Of a DNA stretch of 64,000 nucleotides, positions 26,783-35,007 are shown piece by piece. Within the stretch, counting starts at the first letter, position 1. Every line of letters begins with the position of its first letter. The DNA lies in assembly GCA_023150945.1 (NCBI GenBank), contig JAKLJX010000010.1, forward strand, positions 1 to 64,000. Direction: 5' to 3'. The translations under genes were made by a program, and so were the position numbers. The notes beneath the pieces are model-generated. The model had not been told where the DNA came from, did not search any database, and saw nothing but the letters and a program-made list of their open reading frames with translations. The stretch is from a bacterium (GTDB lineage: Bacteria > Zhuqueibacterota > Zhuqueibacteria > Zhuqueibacterales > Zhuqueibacteraceae).

Positions 26783-27928
26783 ATGCGTTACTTCATTTAC
26801 CTGTATCTCTTTCTGTTCGCCTTTCTGCTGGCCCTGATGTTCGTGCCATTGGCGCGCAGACTCGCCATTCGCCTGGGCGTGATCGATCAACCGCAGGGCC
26901 GCAAGGCGCATGGCCAGCCGACGCCGCTGCTCGGCGGACTCGCAATCTACAGCGCGTTCATGCTGACACTGGTGCTGCACGTCGCCGGTTACTTCAGCTT
27001 TCAGCAAGCTGGCTGGTTTGCACAGGCGTTTCCATTTTTGCCCGGTGAAATCGGGCGCCTGGTGCACACCCTGCCGAAATTGCTCGCCATCAGCGCCGGC
27101 GCCACGCTGATGGTGGTTCTCGGCTTCGTGGACGATCGCCGCGGTTTGAATTTTTCCTACAAGATCAAATTCGCCATTCAAATCCTTGCTGCCGGCTTGC
27201 TGGTGGCGGCCGGCGTGCGCACCGATTTGATGCCCTCGCCGTTTTTGAATGCCCTGGTCACGATGGTGTGGGTGGTGGGCATCACCAATGCCTTCAATCT
27301 TCTCGACAACATGGACGGCCTGTCGGCGGGCGTGGCGCTGATTGCCGCGGCCATGTTGCTGGTGATCACCATTGCGCAGGATCAGTTTTTTTCCGCGATG
27401 GCGTTGTGCCTGCTGGCCGGCGCGCTGCTCGGTTTCCTGCGCTACAACTTTCCGCCCGCGCGTATCTTCATGGGCGACACCGGCAGCTTGTTCATCGGCT
27501 TCTTGCTCGCCGCGTTGTCGATCACCAGCAGCTACGTCGTGCCGCAAAGCGCCTCGATGATTCCGGCGTTGATGCCGCTGCTCGTGCTCAGCCTGCCGAT
27601 TTTCGACACGCTCTCGGTCATCATCATTCGCCTGCGGGAACGCCGCCCCATCTTTCAAGGTGACCGCCGCCATTTCTCGCACCGGCTGGTCGACCTCGGC
27701 ATGACGGCGCGCGGCGCCGTGGTCTTCATCTACCTCGTTGCCGCCACTATCGGCATTGTGGCGGCGCTGTTGCCCTATCTGCCGCTCTGGGGCGAGATTC
27801 TGGTGTTGCTGCACACCGTCTTGGTTTATGTGATGATTACCGTGCTGGTGCACATTGCGCGGCGCCGGCGCCAGGCGGCCGAGCCTGCGCCACGGCGCCA
27901 GCCGCTGCCTTCGGCAGAGCCCGAGTGA
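26783..27928 (+). CDS. WecA/MraY-family undecaprenyl-phosphate sugar-1-phosphate transferase
   Basis: A 381-residue polytopic membrane enzyme with about 10-11 helices. Family motifs are clear: IDQPQGRKAHGQPTPLLGG near the N-terminus, VLGFVDDRRGLNFSYKIKF, the catalytic NAFNLLDNMDGLSAG, FMGDTGSLFIGF, and the cytoplasmic QGDRRHFSHRLVDLGM that marks WecA/TagO rather than MraY. Reaction: transfers GlcNAc-1-P or a related sugar phosphate from a UDP-sugar to undecaprenyl phosphate, starting surface glycan synthesis. It follows the three transferase genes after 233 bp with no clear promoter or terminator in between. Confidence 0.93.
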   Translation: MRYFIYLYLFLFAFLLALMFVPLARRLAIRLGVIDQPQGRKAHGQPTPLLGGLAIYSAFMLTLVLHVAGYFSFQQAGWFAQAFPFLPGEIGRLVHTLPKLLAISAGATLMVVLGFVDDRRGLNFSYKIKFAIQILAAGLLVAAGVRTDLMPSPFLNALVTMVWVVGITNAFNLLDNMDGLSAGVALIAAAMLLVITIAQDQFFSAMALCLLAGALLGFLRYNFPPARIFMGDTGSLFIGFLLAALSITSSYVVPQSASMIPALMPLLVLSLPIFDTLSVIIIRLRERRPIFQGDRRHFSHRLVDLGMTARGAVVFIYLVAATIGIVAALLPYLPLWGEILVLLHTVLVYVMITVLVHIARRRRQAAEPAPRRQPLPSAEPE

Positions 27929-27978
27929 AGCGGTTGTGGAATTCACACGAACCTGAAAATTTATGCCGGAAAAACCTG

Positions 27979-28006
27979 TTGGAATTTTGCCAAAGGTTTC
28001 TATGTT
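27979..28006 (+). promoter_or_regulatory. Candidate promoter of trxA
   Basis: TTGGAA, 16-bp spacer, TATGTT. Moderate match, about 88 bp before the thioredoxin start. Confidence 0.35.
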
Positions 28007-28093
28007 TTGAGTCATTGAATGGCAAGCATGAGCACGACGGTGTGCCCAGCGAAACAACTTGCAAGCCGGCCGGTGGCCGAAAGGAGAAATTGC

Positions 28094-28417
28094 ATGTCTC
28101 ATCCCGTAGTTCTGAGTGATAGCACATTTGAGCAGGAAGTGTTGAAAGCCGATATGCCCGTGCTGGTTGACTTTTGGGCGGAATGGTGTGGTCCGTGCAA
28201 GATGATTGCGCCCGCAATCAACGAGCTTGCCGGCGAGTATGCCGGCAAAGCCAAAATCGCGAAACTGGACGTGGACAGCAATCAGGTGATCGCCAGCCAG
28301 TACGGCATTCGCAGCATCCCGTCTTTGTTGATCTTCAAAAATGGTCGCGTCGTGGATCAAATCGTCGGCGCGCTGCCGAAACAGCGAATCAAAGAACGTT
28401 TGGATGCCACGCTCTAG
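28094..28417 (+). CDS. trxA: Thioredoxin
   Basis: A 107-residue thioredoxin with active site WCGPC (31-35) in [18 protein letters not shown], the cis-Pro loop [12 protein letters not shown] and the closing [12 protein letters not shown]. The start at 28094 has AAGGAG seven bases upstream. It is the general cytoplasmic disulfide reductase partner of thioredoxin reductase. A strong terminator follows, so it seems to be its own transcription unit. Confidence 0.96.
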   Translation: MSHPVVLSDSTFEQEVLKADMPVLVDFWAEWCGPCKMIAPAINELAGEYAGKAKIAKLDVDSNQVIASQYGIRSIPSLLIFKNGRVVDQIVGALPKQRIKERLDATL

Positions 28418-28443
28418 CATTTCAAACGACGGAAGAAACAGAA

Positions 28444-28472
28444 AAGCATCCGCGTGTGCGGGTGCTTTTTTT
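28444..28472 (+). terminator. Rho-independent terminator after trxA
   Basis: AAGCATCCGC, loop GTGT, GCGGGTGCTT (10-bp stem, one G.U pair) followed by a run of T. Confidence 0.9.
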
Positions 28473-28490
28473 GTTTGGGAATACCTGCCG

Positions 28491-29726
28491 ATGAATCGTC
28501 ATTATCATTACGATGTGTTGGTCGCCGGCGGCGGCCCTGCCGGTTTGAGCGCCGCATTGGCCGCTGCCCAGGGTGGCCTGCGCGTTGCCGTGTTGGAACG
28601 CAGCAGGGAAATCGGCTATCCGATTCACACCAGCGGTGGCAGTTGGATTCAGGATCTGCATCGCCTCGGTATTCCCGACCGGTTCATGCATCCGATTCGC
28701 GCCGGCCGTTTTCTGGCGCCCGCCGCACAAGCCACCTTCCACTATGACGAGCCGGTGAGCTGCATTCTCGACGTGCGCGGGCTTTATCAGCATCTCGCCG
28801 TGCTCGCCGCCCAGGCCGGCGCTGAGATCTTGCCGGCAACGCGCGTCGCGAGCGTGATCCTGGCGCAGGAGAAGCCGTGCGGCTTGCGGGCCGGCAAGGC
28901 CGGTGAATTCTTTGCACCGCTGCTCATCGATGCCACCGGCATGGTCGGTCTGCTTGCCAGGGAGCTTGGCTTGCGGGAACCGCCGCAGCGCTATGGCTTG
29001 GGCGCAGAGTGTGACGTGGTTGCCGCCGAATGGCCGGCGGATACGATTGCGCTGTTGGTCGGCAGTCTGGTTGGGCCGGCAGGATACGGCTGGCTTTTCC
29101 CGCACGGCGACGGCCGCGTGCGCATCGGTGTGGGCTTGCTTCATCCGGACACTGCCGCGCAGCCGGAACTGGCCCTGCAAGCGTTGCTGGAAAAATTGCG
29201 TCGCGGCAAGATCCACGACCTGCGGCTCAGCGCGGCTGCGGCTGTGGAATATCACACCGGTGCGATTCCTGCCAGCCCGCCCTTGCGCCGCACTTCGGCT
29301 GACGGCTTGCTGGTGGTCGGCGATGCCGCCGGTTTGATTGCCACGCTGGTGGGAGAGGGGATTCGATTTGGGATCGAATTGGGCCGCCTTGCCGGCACCG
29401 TGGCCGTTGCAGCGCATCGTTGCGGCCGCTTCGATGCCGCTTTTCTTGCGCGCTATGAGCGCCAGTGGCGGGCACGATACGGCCGGTTGTTTCAGCGCAT
29501 GGCACTCGCCAACCGCCGCCTCGCGGGATATGGCGATCAGGCGTGGAACGAGAAGATTCAACTGCTGGCGCGCTTTCCGGCCGCGGCGATTCCGCCGTTG
29601 CTGCGCGGCGAGTGGCACGCCGCTGCGCTGCGCCAGGCGCTGTGGCAAAATCGCCGGCATCTGCGGCGCTCCTTTCTGCAACGGTGGGCCGGCAACGCGC
29701 GTGCCCAAGCCGGCCCAGCCGGATAA
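28491..29726 (+). CDS. FAD-dependent oxidoreductase, geranylgeranyl reductase family
   Basis: A 411-residue flavoprotein. The dinucleotide fold is YDVLVAGGGPAGLSAALAAA; LLIDATGMVG and LLVVGDAAGLIATLVGEGI are the second and third FAD contacts, and AGYGWLFPHGDGRVRIGVG matches the YxWxFP substrate motif of geranylgeranyl reductases. The start at 28491 lies just after the trxA terminator. Family knowledge: members saturate prenyl chains of lipids, quinones or chlorophyll precursors. In a non-photosynthetic bacterium a menaquinone or other polyprenyl chain is a fair guess, but the substrate is not shown here. The C-terminal 100 residues are Arg-rich and helical. Confidence 0.85.
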   Translation: MNRHYHYDVLVAGGGPAGLSAALAAAQGGLRVAVLERSREIGYPIHTSGGSWIQDLHRLGIPDRFMHPIRAGRFLAPAAQATFHYDEPVSCILDVRGLYQHLAVLAAQAGAEILPATRVASVILAQEKPCGLRAGKAGEFFAPLLIDATGMVGLLARELGLREPPQRYGLGAECDVVAAEWPADTIALLVGSLVGPAGYGWLFPHGDGRVRIGVGLLHPDTAAQPELALQALLEKLRRGKIHDLRLSAAAAVEYHTGAIPASPPLRRTSADGLLVVGDAAGLIATLVGEGIRFGIELGRLAGTVAVAAHRCGRFDAAFLARYERQWRARYGRLFQRMALANRRLAGYGDQAWNEKIQLLARFPAAAIPPLLRGEWHAAALRQALWQNRRHLRRSFLQRWAGNARAQAGPAG

Positions 29727-29731
29727 ACTTC

Positions 29732-29760
29732 TTGATTTTTTAGGGCCGGTTGTCTACATT
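29732..29760 (+). promoter_or_regulatory. Candidate promoter of the manC operon
   Basis: TTGATT, 17-bp spacer, TACATT. A moderate sigma-70 match, about 115 bp before the ATG at 29876. Confidence 0.35.
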
Positions 29761-29875
29761 GCGCCGTTCAAAAGCAGTACTGGCCACCATCACTCCGCAC
29801 TTTTTCGAGAGAAGATGCCTGCACCAAGCAAATCTTCTTTTCTTTTTCAGGACTGACACAACTGAGGACTGCATC

Positions 29876-30949
29876 ATGGTAGCACTGATCATGGCCGGTG
29901 GAGCCGGCACGCGGTTTTGGCCAAAGAGCAAAGAGAATCACCCGAAGCAACTCCTGCAAATCATCGGCACCGGCACGATGCTGCAGAACACCGTTCGCCG
30001 ATTGCTCCCAATCATTCCCCCGGAAAAGGTTTTCATCGTATGCAAGCAAGCGCACCAGCAGGAAATTGCCCGGCAATTGCCGGCGGTGCCGCAGGAGAAT
30101 ATTATCGTCGAGCCGCAGGGCAAAAACACCGCGCCCTGCATCGGCCTGGCGGCGCTATACATTCAACGGCGGTTCGGCGATGAGGTGATGATCGTGCTGC
30201 CGGCCGATCATCTGATCGAGGCGGAGGACAATTTCCGCCAGACGCTGCTCGACGCCGCCCAAATCGCGGCGGAAAAGGAGGTGCTCATCACCATCGGCAT
30301 CAAGCCGACTTTTCCGGCAACGGGCTACGGTTACATTCAGTTCAGCGACGAAACCGTTTCCGCCGGCACCGCCACTGCCCGGCGCGTCAAGACTTTCGCG
30401 GAGAAACCCAATCTCGAGACCGCCAAGGTTTTTCTGGCCAGCGGCGATTTCTTGTGGAACAGCGGCATTTTCGTCTGGCGGGTGTCGGTCATCCGGGAGC
30501 AGTTCGAGGAACATCTGCCGCATCTCAACGACGGCCTGCGTGAAATCGCGGAGTATCTCAACACCCCGGCCGCAGCAGAGATCATCACCCGGGTCTATCA
30601 GCAAATCAAGAGCATCTCGATCGACTACGGCGTGATGGAAAATGCGCGGAACGTGCTGGTGTTGCCCGCCAATTTCGGTTGGAATGATCTGGGGAGTTGG
30701 GATGAAGTGTACAAGCTTCTGCCGAAGGACAAGGACGGCAACGCAGTGGGCGAGGGCGAGCACGTGTTGCTGAACAGCTCGGGCTGCCTGATCGAGGTCG
30801 CCGGCAAAACCGTGGCCGCCGTGGGTCTGCACGACCTGATCATTGTTGAAACCGAGGAGGCCTTGTTGCTCTGCCCGCGCGACAGCGCCCAGGAGGTGAA
30901 GGACGTGGTGGACCTGTTGAAACGCCGAAAAAAAACGAATCTGCTTTGA
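29876..30949 (+). CDS. manC: Mannose-1-phosphate guanylyltransferase
   Basis: A 357-residue nucleotidyltransferase. The start at 29876 puts the signature VALIMAGGAGTRFWPKSKEN at the N-terminus. Other marks are VEPQGKNTAPCIGLAA, IVLPADHLIE, GYGYIQF, FAEKPNLETAK, WNSGIFVWR and SIDYGVMENA with FGWNDLGSWDEV. Reaction: mannose-1-phosphate plus GTP to GDP-mannose, a donor for surface glycans. It is the short type without the phosphomannose-isomerase domain. The next gene starts 4 bp after its stop. Confidence 0.95.
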   Translation: MVALIMAGGAGTRFWPKSKENHPKQLLQIIGTGTMLQNTVRRLLPIIPPEKVFIVCKQAHQQEIARQLPAVPQENIIVEPQGKNTAPCIGLAALYIQRRFGDEVMIVLPADHLIEAEDNFRQTLLDAAQIAAEKEVLITIGIKPTFPATGYGYIQFSDETVSAGTATARRVKTFAEKPNLETAKVFLASGDFLWNSGIFVWRVSVIREQFEEHLPHLNDGLREIAEYLNTPAAAEIITRVYQQIKSISIDYGVMENARNVLVLPANFGWNDLGSWDEVYKLLPKDKDGNAVGEGEHVLLNSSGCLIEVAGKTVAAVGLHDLIIVETEEALLLCPRDSAQEVKDVVDLLKRRKKTNLL

Positions 30950-30953
30950 GTCT

Positions 30954-31262
30954 ATGAAAGAGGAAGAAATACTGACCAGCCTGGAGAAGCTGCTGGCGAG
31001 CCTGAGTGTCGAGTTGCGCTATGAAAAAGGTGATTTTACCGGCGGCTACTGTCTGGTGAAGGAGAAGCCGATGATGATCATCAACAATGCGCTCAATCCG
31101 GCGCAGCGCATCCGCATCCTCGCGCGCGAGCTGGCGCAGATGAACCTGGAAAACGTGTTCATCGTGCCGGCGCTTCGCCAGGTGCTGGATGAAGCCATTG
31201 CGACAAACGCAGCCAGCGAGGATGGCCAACCGCAGAATGGAGTCTCACTCGAAAGCGTTTAG
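30954..31262 (+). CDS. Conserved small protein of unknown function
   Basis: A 102-residue cytoplasmic protein (MKEEEILTSLEKLLASLSVE). It has a helix-strand pattern ending in RIRILARELAQMNLENVFIV and a polar tail. No motif is recognised. Its place, 4 bp after manC and 8 bp before the PTS IIA gene, marks it as an operon member. The 'YEKGDFTGGYCLVKEKPMMI' stretch looks like a small beta-hairpin. Confidence 0.8.
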   Translation: MKEEEILTSLEKLLASLSVELRYEKGDFTGGYCLVKEKPMMIINNALNPAQRIRILARELAQMNLENVFIVPALRQVLDEAIATNAASEDGQPQNGVSLESV

Positions 31263-31270
31263 GAGCATGT

Positions 31271-31729
31271 ATGGACAAGCTGGACCTGGTGCCCTTCTTC
31301 AATGAATCCTTGTTTGTGCCCGCGCTGCAGGCCAAATCCAAGGAGGGGGTGCTGGAAGAGCTGGTGACTTGTTTTGTGAACAGCGGGTTCGTCCGCAATC
31401 CCGCCATCGTCTTGGAGATGATTCATCGCCGTGAGCAATTGGGCAGCACCGGCATCGGCCACGGCCTCGCGATTCCACACGGCCGCTCCACCGCCGCGCC
31501 CGAGCTGATGATTGCGTTTGGCTGCTCCAAGAAGGGGATCGAATGGGAGGCGATGGACGGCGAGCCGGTGCATCTCGTGTTCATGGTGATTGCGCCCCCG
31601 CAGGAACAGGACAACAAATATCTGCCGGTGTTGGGCCGGCTCGTCGAAATCCTCAGTCATTCCCGCGACCGCGACAAATTCCGCAACGTCAATTCCTTCT
31701 CCGACTTCATCAAACTGCTCAAAAACTAA
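31271..31729 (+). CDS. PTS fructose/nitrogen-type IIA domain protein
   Basis: A 152-residue EIIA of the PtsN/fructose class. The phosphorylated histidine is His70 in GIGHGLAIPHGR. The fold pattern KEGVLEELVTCFV, LEMIHRREQLGSTGIG and VFMVIAPPQEQDNKYL matches the family. No sugar permease, HPr or EI gene is near, so it more likely acts as a regulatory phospho-acceptor than as part of sugar uptake. Its stop overlaps the next start by one base (TAATG). Confidence 0.92.
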   Translation: MDKLDLVPFFNESLFVPALQAKSKEGVLEELVTCFVNSGFVRNPAIVLEMIHRREQLGSTGIGHGLAIPHGRSTAAPELMIAFGCSKKGIEWEAMDGEPVHLVFMVIAPPQEQDNKYLPVLGRLVEILSHSRDRDKFRNVNSFSDFIKLLKN

Positions 31730-32079
31730 TGGCTGAAAAAATCCAAACCCCGATCGAATTCCTGGTCGCGCTACAGGATCTCGACATCATGCTCAAAGAG
31801 ATCGAGGAAGTGAAAGCGCTCGGCTTCGAAGTGGACAACGAGGGCAAGACCACGCTGGGCCGCGCCCGCGAAGAGCTGGCGGCCAAGATCAAGAAGCAGT
31901 TGGTCAACAACTATGAGCGGCTGCGTTCCCGCTACAAACGCGCGATCGTGCCGGTCAAGGACGACACCTGCCTGGGATGCTTCATGCGCGTGCCCACCTC
32001 CGTCACCTCGCATGGCCGTACCGATCAGGAAGTTCTGACCTGCGAAAACTGCGGCCGTTTTCTGTACTGGCTCTCCTAA
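31729..32079 (+). CDS. Coiled-coil protein with C4 zinc ribbon
   Basis: A 116-residue protein starting at the ATG at 31729. The N-terminal two thirds is helical (IEFLVALQDLDIMLKEIEEV, EELAAKIKKQLVNNYERLRS) and the C-terminus holds a four-cysteine zinc ribbon (Cys81, Cys84, Cys105, Cys108). It looks like a short form of the C4 zinc-ribbon nucleic-acid-binding proteins. Last gene of the manC operon. Confidence 0.85.
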   Translation: MAEKIQTPIEFLVALQDLDIMLKEIEEVKALGFEVDNEGKTTLGRAREELAAKIKKQLVNNYERLRSRYKRAIVPVKDDTCLGCFMRVPTSVTSHGRTDQEVLTCENCGRFLYWLS

Positions 32080-32181
32080 CAGGAAAGCGCCGCCCCCGCC
32101 GGCCGGCCCGCCCGTGGGCAGAGTAGGCCTGTTCATCCGCGCCCGCATCGGCCGGCGCTCGGCAGCAGTGCGCGTGCCCGA

Positions 32182-33303
32182 TTACAGCGGCTTTTCATAA
32201 AGGCGATACTTCTTGTAGAGATTGGCGCCCAGCAGTTGCATGCCGCGGTTGATCGGGATGTTGGTTTCGAGCGTCCACGAAAACTCCCCGCTGTCGAATC
32301 CCGCTGCAATTCCCCGCCGATAGGTCTCCATGTAAAGCGCGGAACCGATGCCGCTCACGTTCTGCAGCCGTTTGACCACGCCCAGCGTCAACACCCGAAT
32401 CGAGCGAATTTTTCTGGCATGATAGAGAACCTTGAAAATGCCGAACGGCAACAGCCGGCCGTTGATCTTGTGCAACGCCTGGTTGAAATCCGGCAGGGAG
32501 AGAGAGAAACCCACCGGTTCGCCTTCCTTTTCGGCAAAGAGCACGAGGCGCGGGTCCACCACCGGTTTCAGCTCGCGCGCCATGAACTCGAATTCCGCGT
32601 CCGTCATCGGCACGAAACCCCAATTGCTGCTCCAGGCATCGTTGTAGATCTGCTTGACGATTTCGACTTCCCGCCAGAATTTCCTGCGGTCGAGCGTGCG
32701 CATCTTGATGCCTTGTTCGGAGAGCACTTTCTCGCCGACGCGCTGGATTTTGGGATTGAGCTCGGTGCTCTTGTCCATCTGCCAGGCATAGAGTTCCATC
32801 GCCTTGCCGAAGCCGGCCTGCTCCAGCAGAGCCACATAGTAGCTGGGATTGTAGGTCATCATCACGACCGGGGGCCGGTCGAAACCGTCCACCAGCAAGC
32901 CCCAGGTGTCATTCGAAGAATAGTTGGCCGGGCCGCGCAGGATCTTCATGCCCTTCTGCCGCGCCCAGGTTGTCGCGGTTTCCAGCAGCGCGTTGGCGAC
33001 TTCCTGATCCGCGATCGTCTCAAAAAAGCCGAAAAAGGCGCATTGCTCGTCGTGAAAGCGATTATGGTTGTTGTTCAGGATGGCGGCGATGCGGCCGACC
33101 AGCTCGCCGTTGCGGCGGGCCAGGAAGAACTCGGCTTCGGAATGTTGAAAGAAGGGATGTTTCTTGCGGTCGAGCAGTTTCTTCATGTCCATGATCAAGG
33201 GGGGCACCCAATGGGGGTTGCCGCGATAAATCTGCCACGGCAGCATGATGAACTCGCGCAGCCGGCGTGGACTGTCAACGGGAATAATCTCGATTTTGGA
33301 CAA
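32182..33303 (-). CDS. GNAT-fold N-acyltransferase, candidate bacterial ceramide synthase
   Basis: A 373-residue protein with two GNAT-like halves: FFLARRNGELVGRIAAILN early, and VLFAEKEGEPVGFSLSLPDF, with RIRVLTLGVVKRLQ-type strand and GIGSALYMETYRRGIAAGFD, later. The start is TTG at 33303, backed by GGGAGAGG a few bases upstream. It lies 170 bp after a serine-palmitoyltransferase-like gene on the same strand. Established work in Caulobacter identified a bacterial ceramide synthase that N-acylates the sphingoid base and belongs to the GNAT superfamily. The neighbourhood makes the same role plausible here, but I cannot verify family membership. Confidence 0.75.
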   Translation of the reverse strand: MSKIEIIPVDSPRRLREFIMLPWQIYRGNPHWVPPLIMDMKKLLDRKKHPFFQHSEAEFFLARRNGELVGRIAAILNNNHNRFHDEQCAFFGFFETIADQEVANALLETATTWARQKGMKILRGPANYSSNDTWGLLVDGFDRPPVVMMTYNPSYYVALLEQAGFGKAMELYAWQMDKSTELNPKIQRVGEKVLSEQGIKMRTLDRRKFWREVEIVKQIYNDAWSSNWGFVPMTDAEFEFMARELKPVVDPRLVLFAEKEGEPVGFSLSLPDFNQALHKINGRLLPFGIFKVLYHARKIRSIRVLTLGVVKRLQNVSGIGSALYMETYRRGIAAGFDSGEFSWTLETNIPINRGMQLLGANLYKKYRLYEKPL

Positions 33304-33473
33304 TGGCCTCTCCCTCAGCGAAGATGGTCGAGAGTCTTGCGCTCTCGCCGCAGGGTTTCAGAGCCTGCAGGTGGATTGGGTGTGCGTCCTGGTGGTTGCA
33401 GTCCGGAAAAGAAAGAGTTCTGCCACGGGCAGGCCGTGGCAGAAAGAACGGTGGGCGGTCCGCCGGCGCAGGT

Positions 33474-34658
33474 TCAGGAAATCAACCCGAACTGACGTCC
33501 GACGCGCGCGCAGGTCGCGATGATATGATCGAGATGCTCATCGGTGTGCGTCGCCATGAAGCTGGTGCGGATCAAGCCCTGGCCCGCGGGCACGGCGGGA
33601 GAGATGACGGGGTTGGTGAAGATGCCGTTTTGGAAAAGCAACTGCCAGAAGTCGAAGGTCTTGCGATCTTCGCCGACGTGAATGGGAATGATCGGGGTTT
33701 GCGAGCGGCCGGTCTTGAATCCCAGCTCGTCAAAGGCGGCTTTCACCTTGCGGACGTTGCGCCACAGCCGCTCGATGCGCTCCGGCTCCTGTTCCAAAAT
33801 CGTCAGGGAGGCGAGCACCGCGGCCGTGGCCGCCGGCGGCATACTGGCGGAGAAAATGAGCGAACGGGCGTGATGCTTGATGTAGTCGATCACATACGCA
33901 TCACCGGCGACAAAGCCTCCGATCGAGGCGAACGACTTGCTGAAGGTGCCGAGCACGATGTCGATCTTGTGTTCCAGGCCGAAATGCTCGCCGGTGCCGC
34001 GGCCGTGCTTGCCCAGCACCCCGATCGAATGCGCATCATCCACCAAAATGCGGGCGTTGTGCTGCTCGGCCAGACGCACCAGGTTGGGGAGGTCGACGAT
34101 GTCGCCCTCCATGCTGAACACGCCATCGACCACAATGAGCTTGCCGGGGGCGTTTTCATGCTTGCGCAACAGCCGCTCCAAGTCCTCCATGTCGTTGTGG
34201 CGATAACGGGTGACGTGCCCGAAGGACAAGCGGCAGCCGTCCACGATGCTGGCATGGTCGGCGCGATCGGCAAAGATCACATCGCCCTTGCCGACCACGG
34301 TGCTGATCACGCCCAGATTGGTTTGAAAACCGGTGGAAAAGCACAACGCCGCTTCCCGATTCATGAATTTCGCCAGACGGCGCTCGAGTTCCTCATGCAA
34401 TTCCAGCGTGCCGTTGAGAAAGCGGGAACCGGTGCAGCCGGAGCCGAATTCTTCCACGGCTTTGAAGACGGCTTCTTTGACGCGGGGATCCTGGGTGAGC
34501 CCGAGGTAGTTGTTGGAGCCCGCCATGATCAAGCGGTGGCCCTTGATGGTGACTTCGATGTCGGCGCCCGAGGAAATGGCTTGAAAATAGGGGTACCAGC
34601 CCTCCGCAATCGCTTCTTGTGCCCGGGTGAACTTGCGACACTTCTCAAACAAATCCAA
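33474..34658 (-). CDS. spt: Alpha-oxoamine synthase, probable serine palmitoyltransferase
   Basis: A 394-residue PLP enzyme. The substrate loop GSGCTGSRFLNGTLELHEEL, DHASIVDG, VVDGVFSMEGDIVDLP, VDDAHSIGVLG and the Schiff-base Lys241 in GTFSKSFASIGGF are all present. The SKSFAS form around the lysine is that of serine palmitoyltransferase rather than 2-amino-3-ketobutyrate ligase (GTLGKALGG type). Reaction: L-serine plus palmitoyl-CoA to 3-ketosphinganine, the first step of sphingolipid synthesis. The start is TTG (34658) with a strong AGGAGG nine bases upstream. Confidence 0.85.
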   Translation of the reverse strand: MDLFEKCRKFTRAQEAIAEGWYPYFQAISSGADIEVTIKGHRLIMAGSNNYLGLTQDPRVKEAVFKAVEEFGSGCTGSRFLNGTLELHEELERRLAKFMNREAALCFSTGFQTNLGVISTVVGKGDVIFADRADHASIVDGCRLSFGHVTRYRHNDMEDLERLLRKHENAPGKLIVVDGVFSMEGDIVDLPNLVRLAEQHNARILVDDAHSIGVLGKHGRGTGEHFGLEHKIDIVLGTFSKSFASIGGFVAGDAYVIDYIKHHARSLIFSASMPPAATAAVLASLTILEQEPERIERLWRNVRKVKAAFDELGFKTGRSQTPIIPIHVGEDRKTFDFWQLLFQNGIFTNPVISPAVPAGQGLIRTSFMATHTDEHLDHIIATCARVGRQFGLIS

Positions 34659-35007
34659 TTTTTCTTCCTCCTCCCTTGAGATTTCACACGAATCTGCTCA
34701 CGTAACTATCGACACGCGGGACTACTGTGCACTCTTGCTGCCATGGACGAGTCGTTCTTTGGCCGTGGCTATCAGGTGAATCTCGTGCAGCACCCGGCGC
34801 TGCGCCCGCCGGCTCACCGGATTCACCCAATCTCACTGTGTTGGGGGTCATGCGCTTCGAGGTTGCAGCGCACCACGCAATCGAATGGCCGAAAATATAA
34901 CCAGGGAGTGTATCTAAAGCAAGCTTTAATCTGGCGTAACATTTGGCCTGGCCATGGCCGCACCCGCCATTTTCAAGCAGCAGGCGCGGTCGGAACTGCG
35001 TTTGGCA
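34659..35007. other. Intergenic region upstream of spt
   Basis: A 349-bp stretch between two minus-strand genes. It contains the spt Shine-Dalgarno at its left end and one candidate promoter (34894-34922). I see no gene or RNA in it. Confidence 0.5.
34894..34922 (-). promoter_or_regulatory. Candidate promoter of the spt gene
   Basis: Minus strand TTGCTT (34922-34917), 17-bp spacer, TATATT (34899-34894). Good -10 and partial -35. It would give a leader of about 230 nt. Confidence 0.4.
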
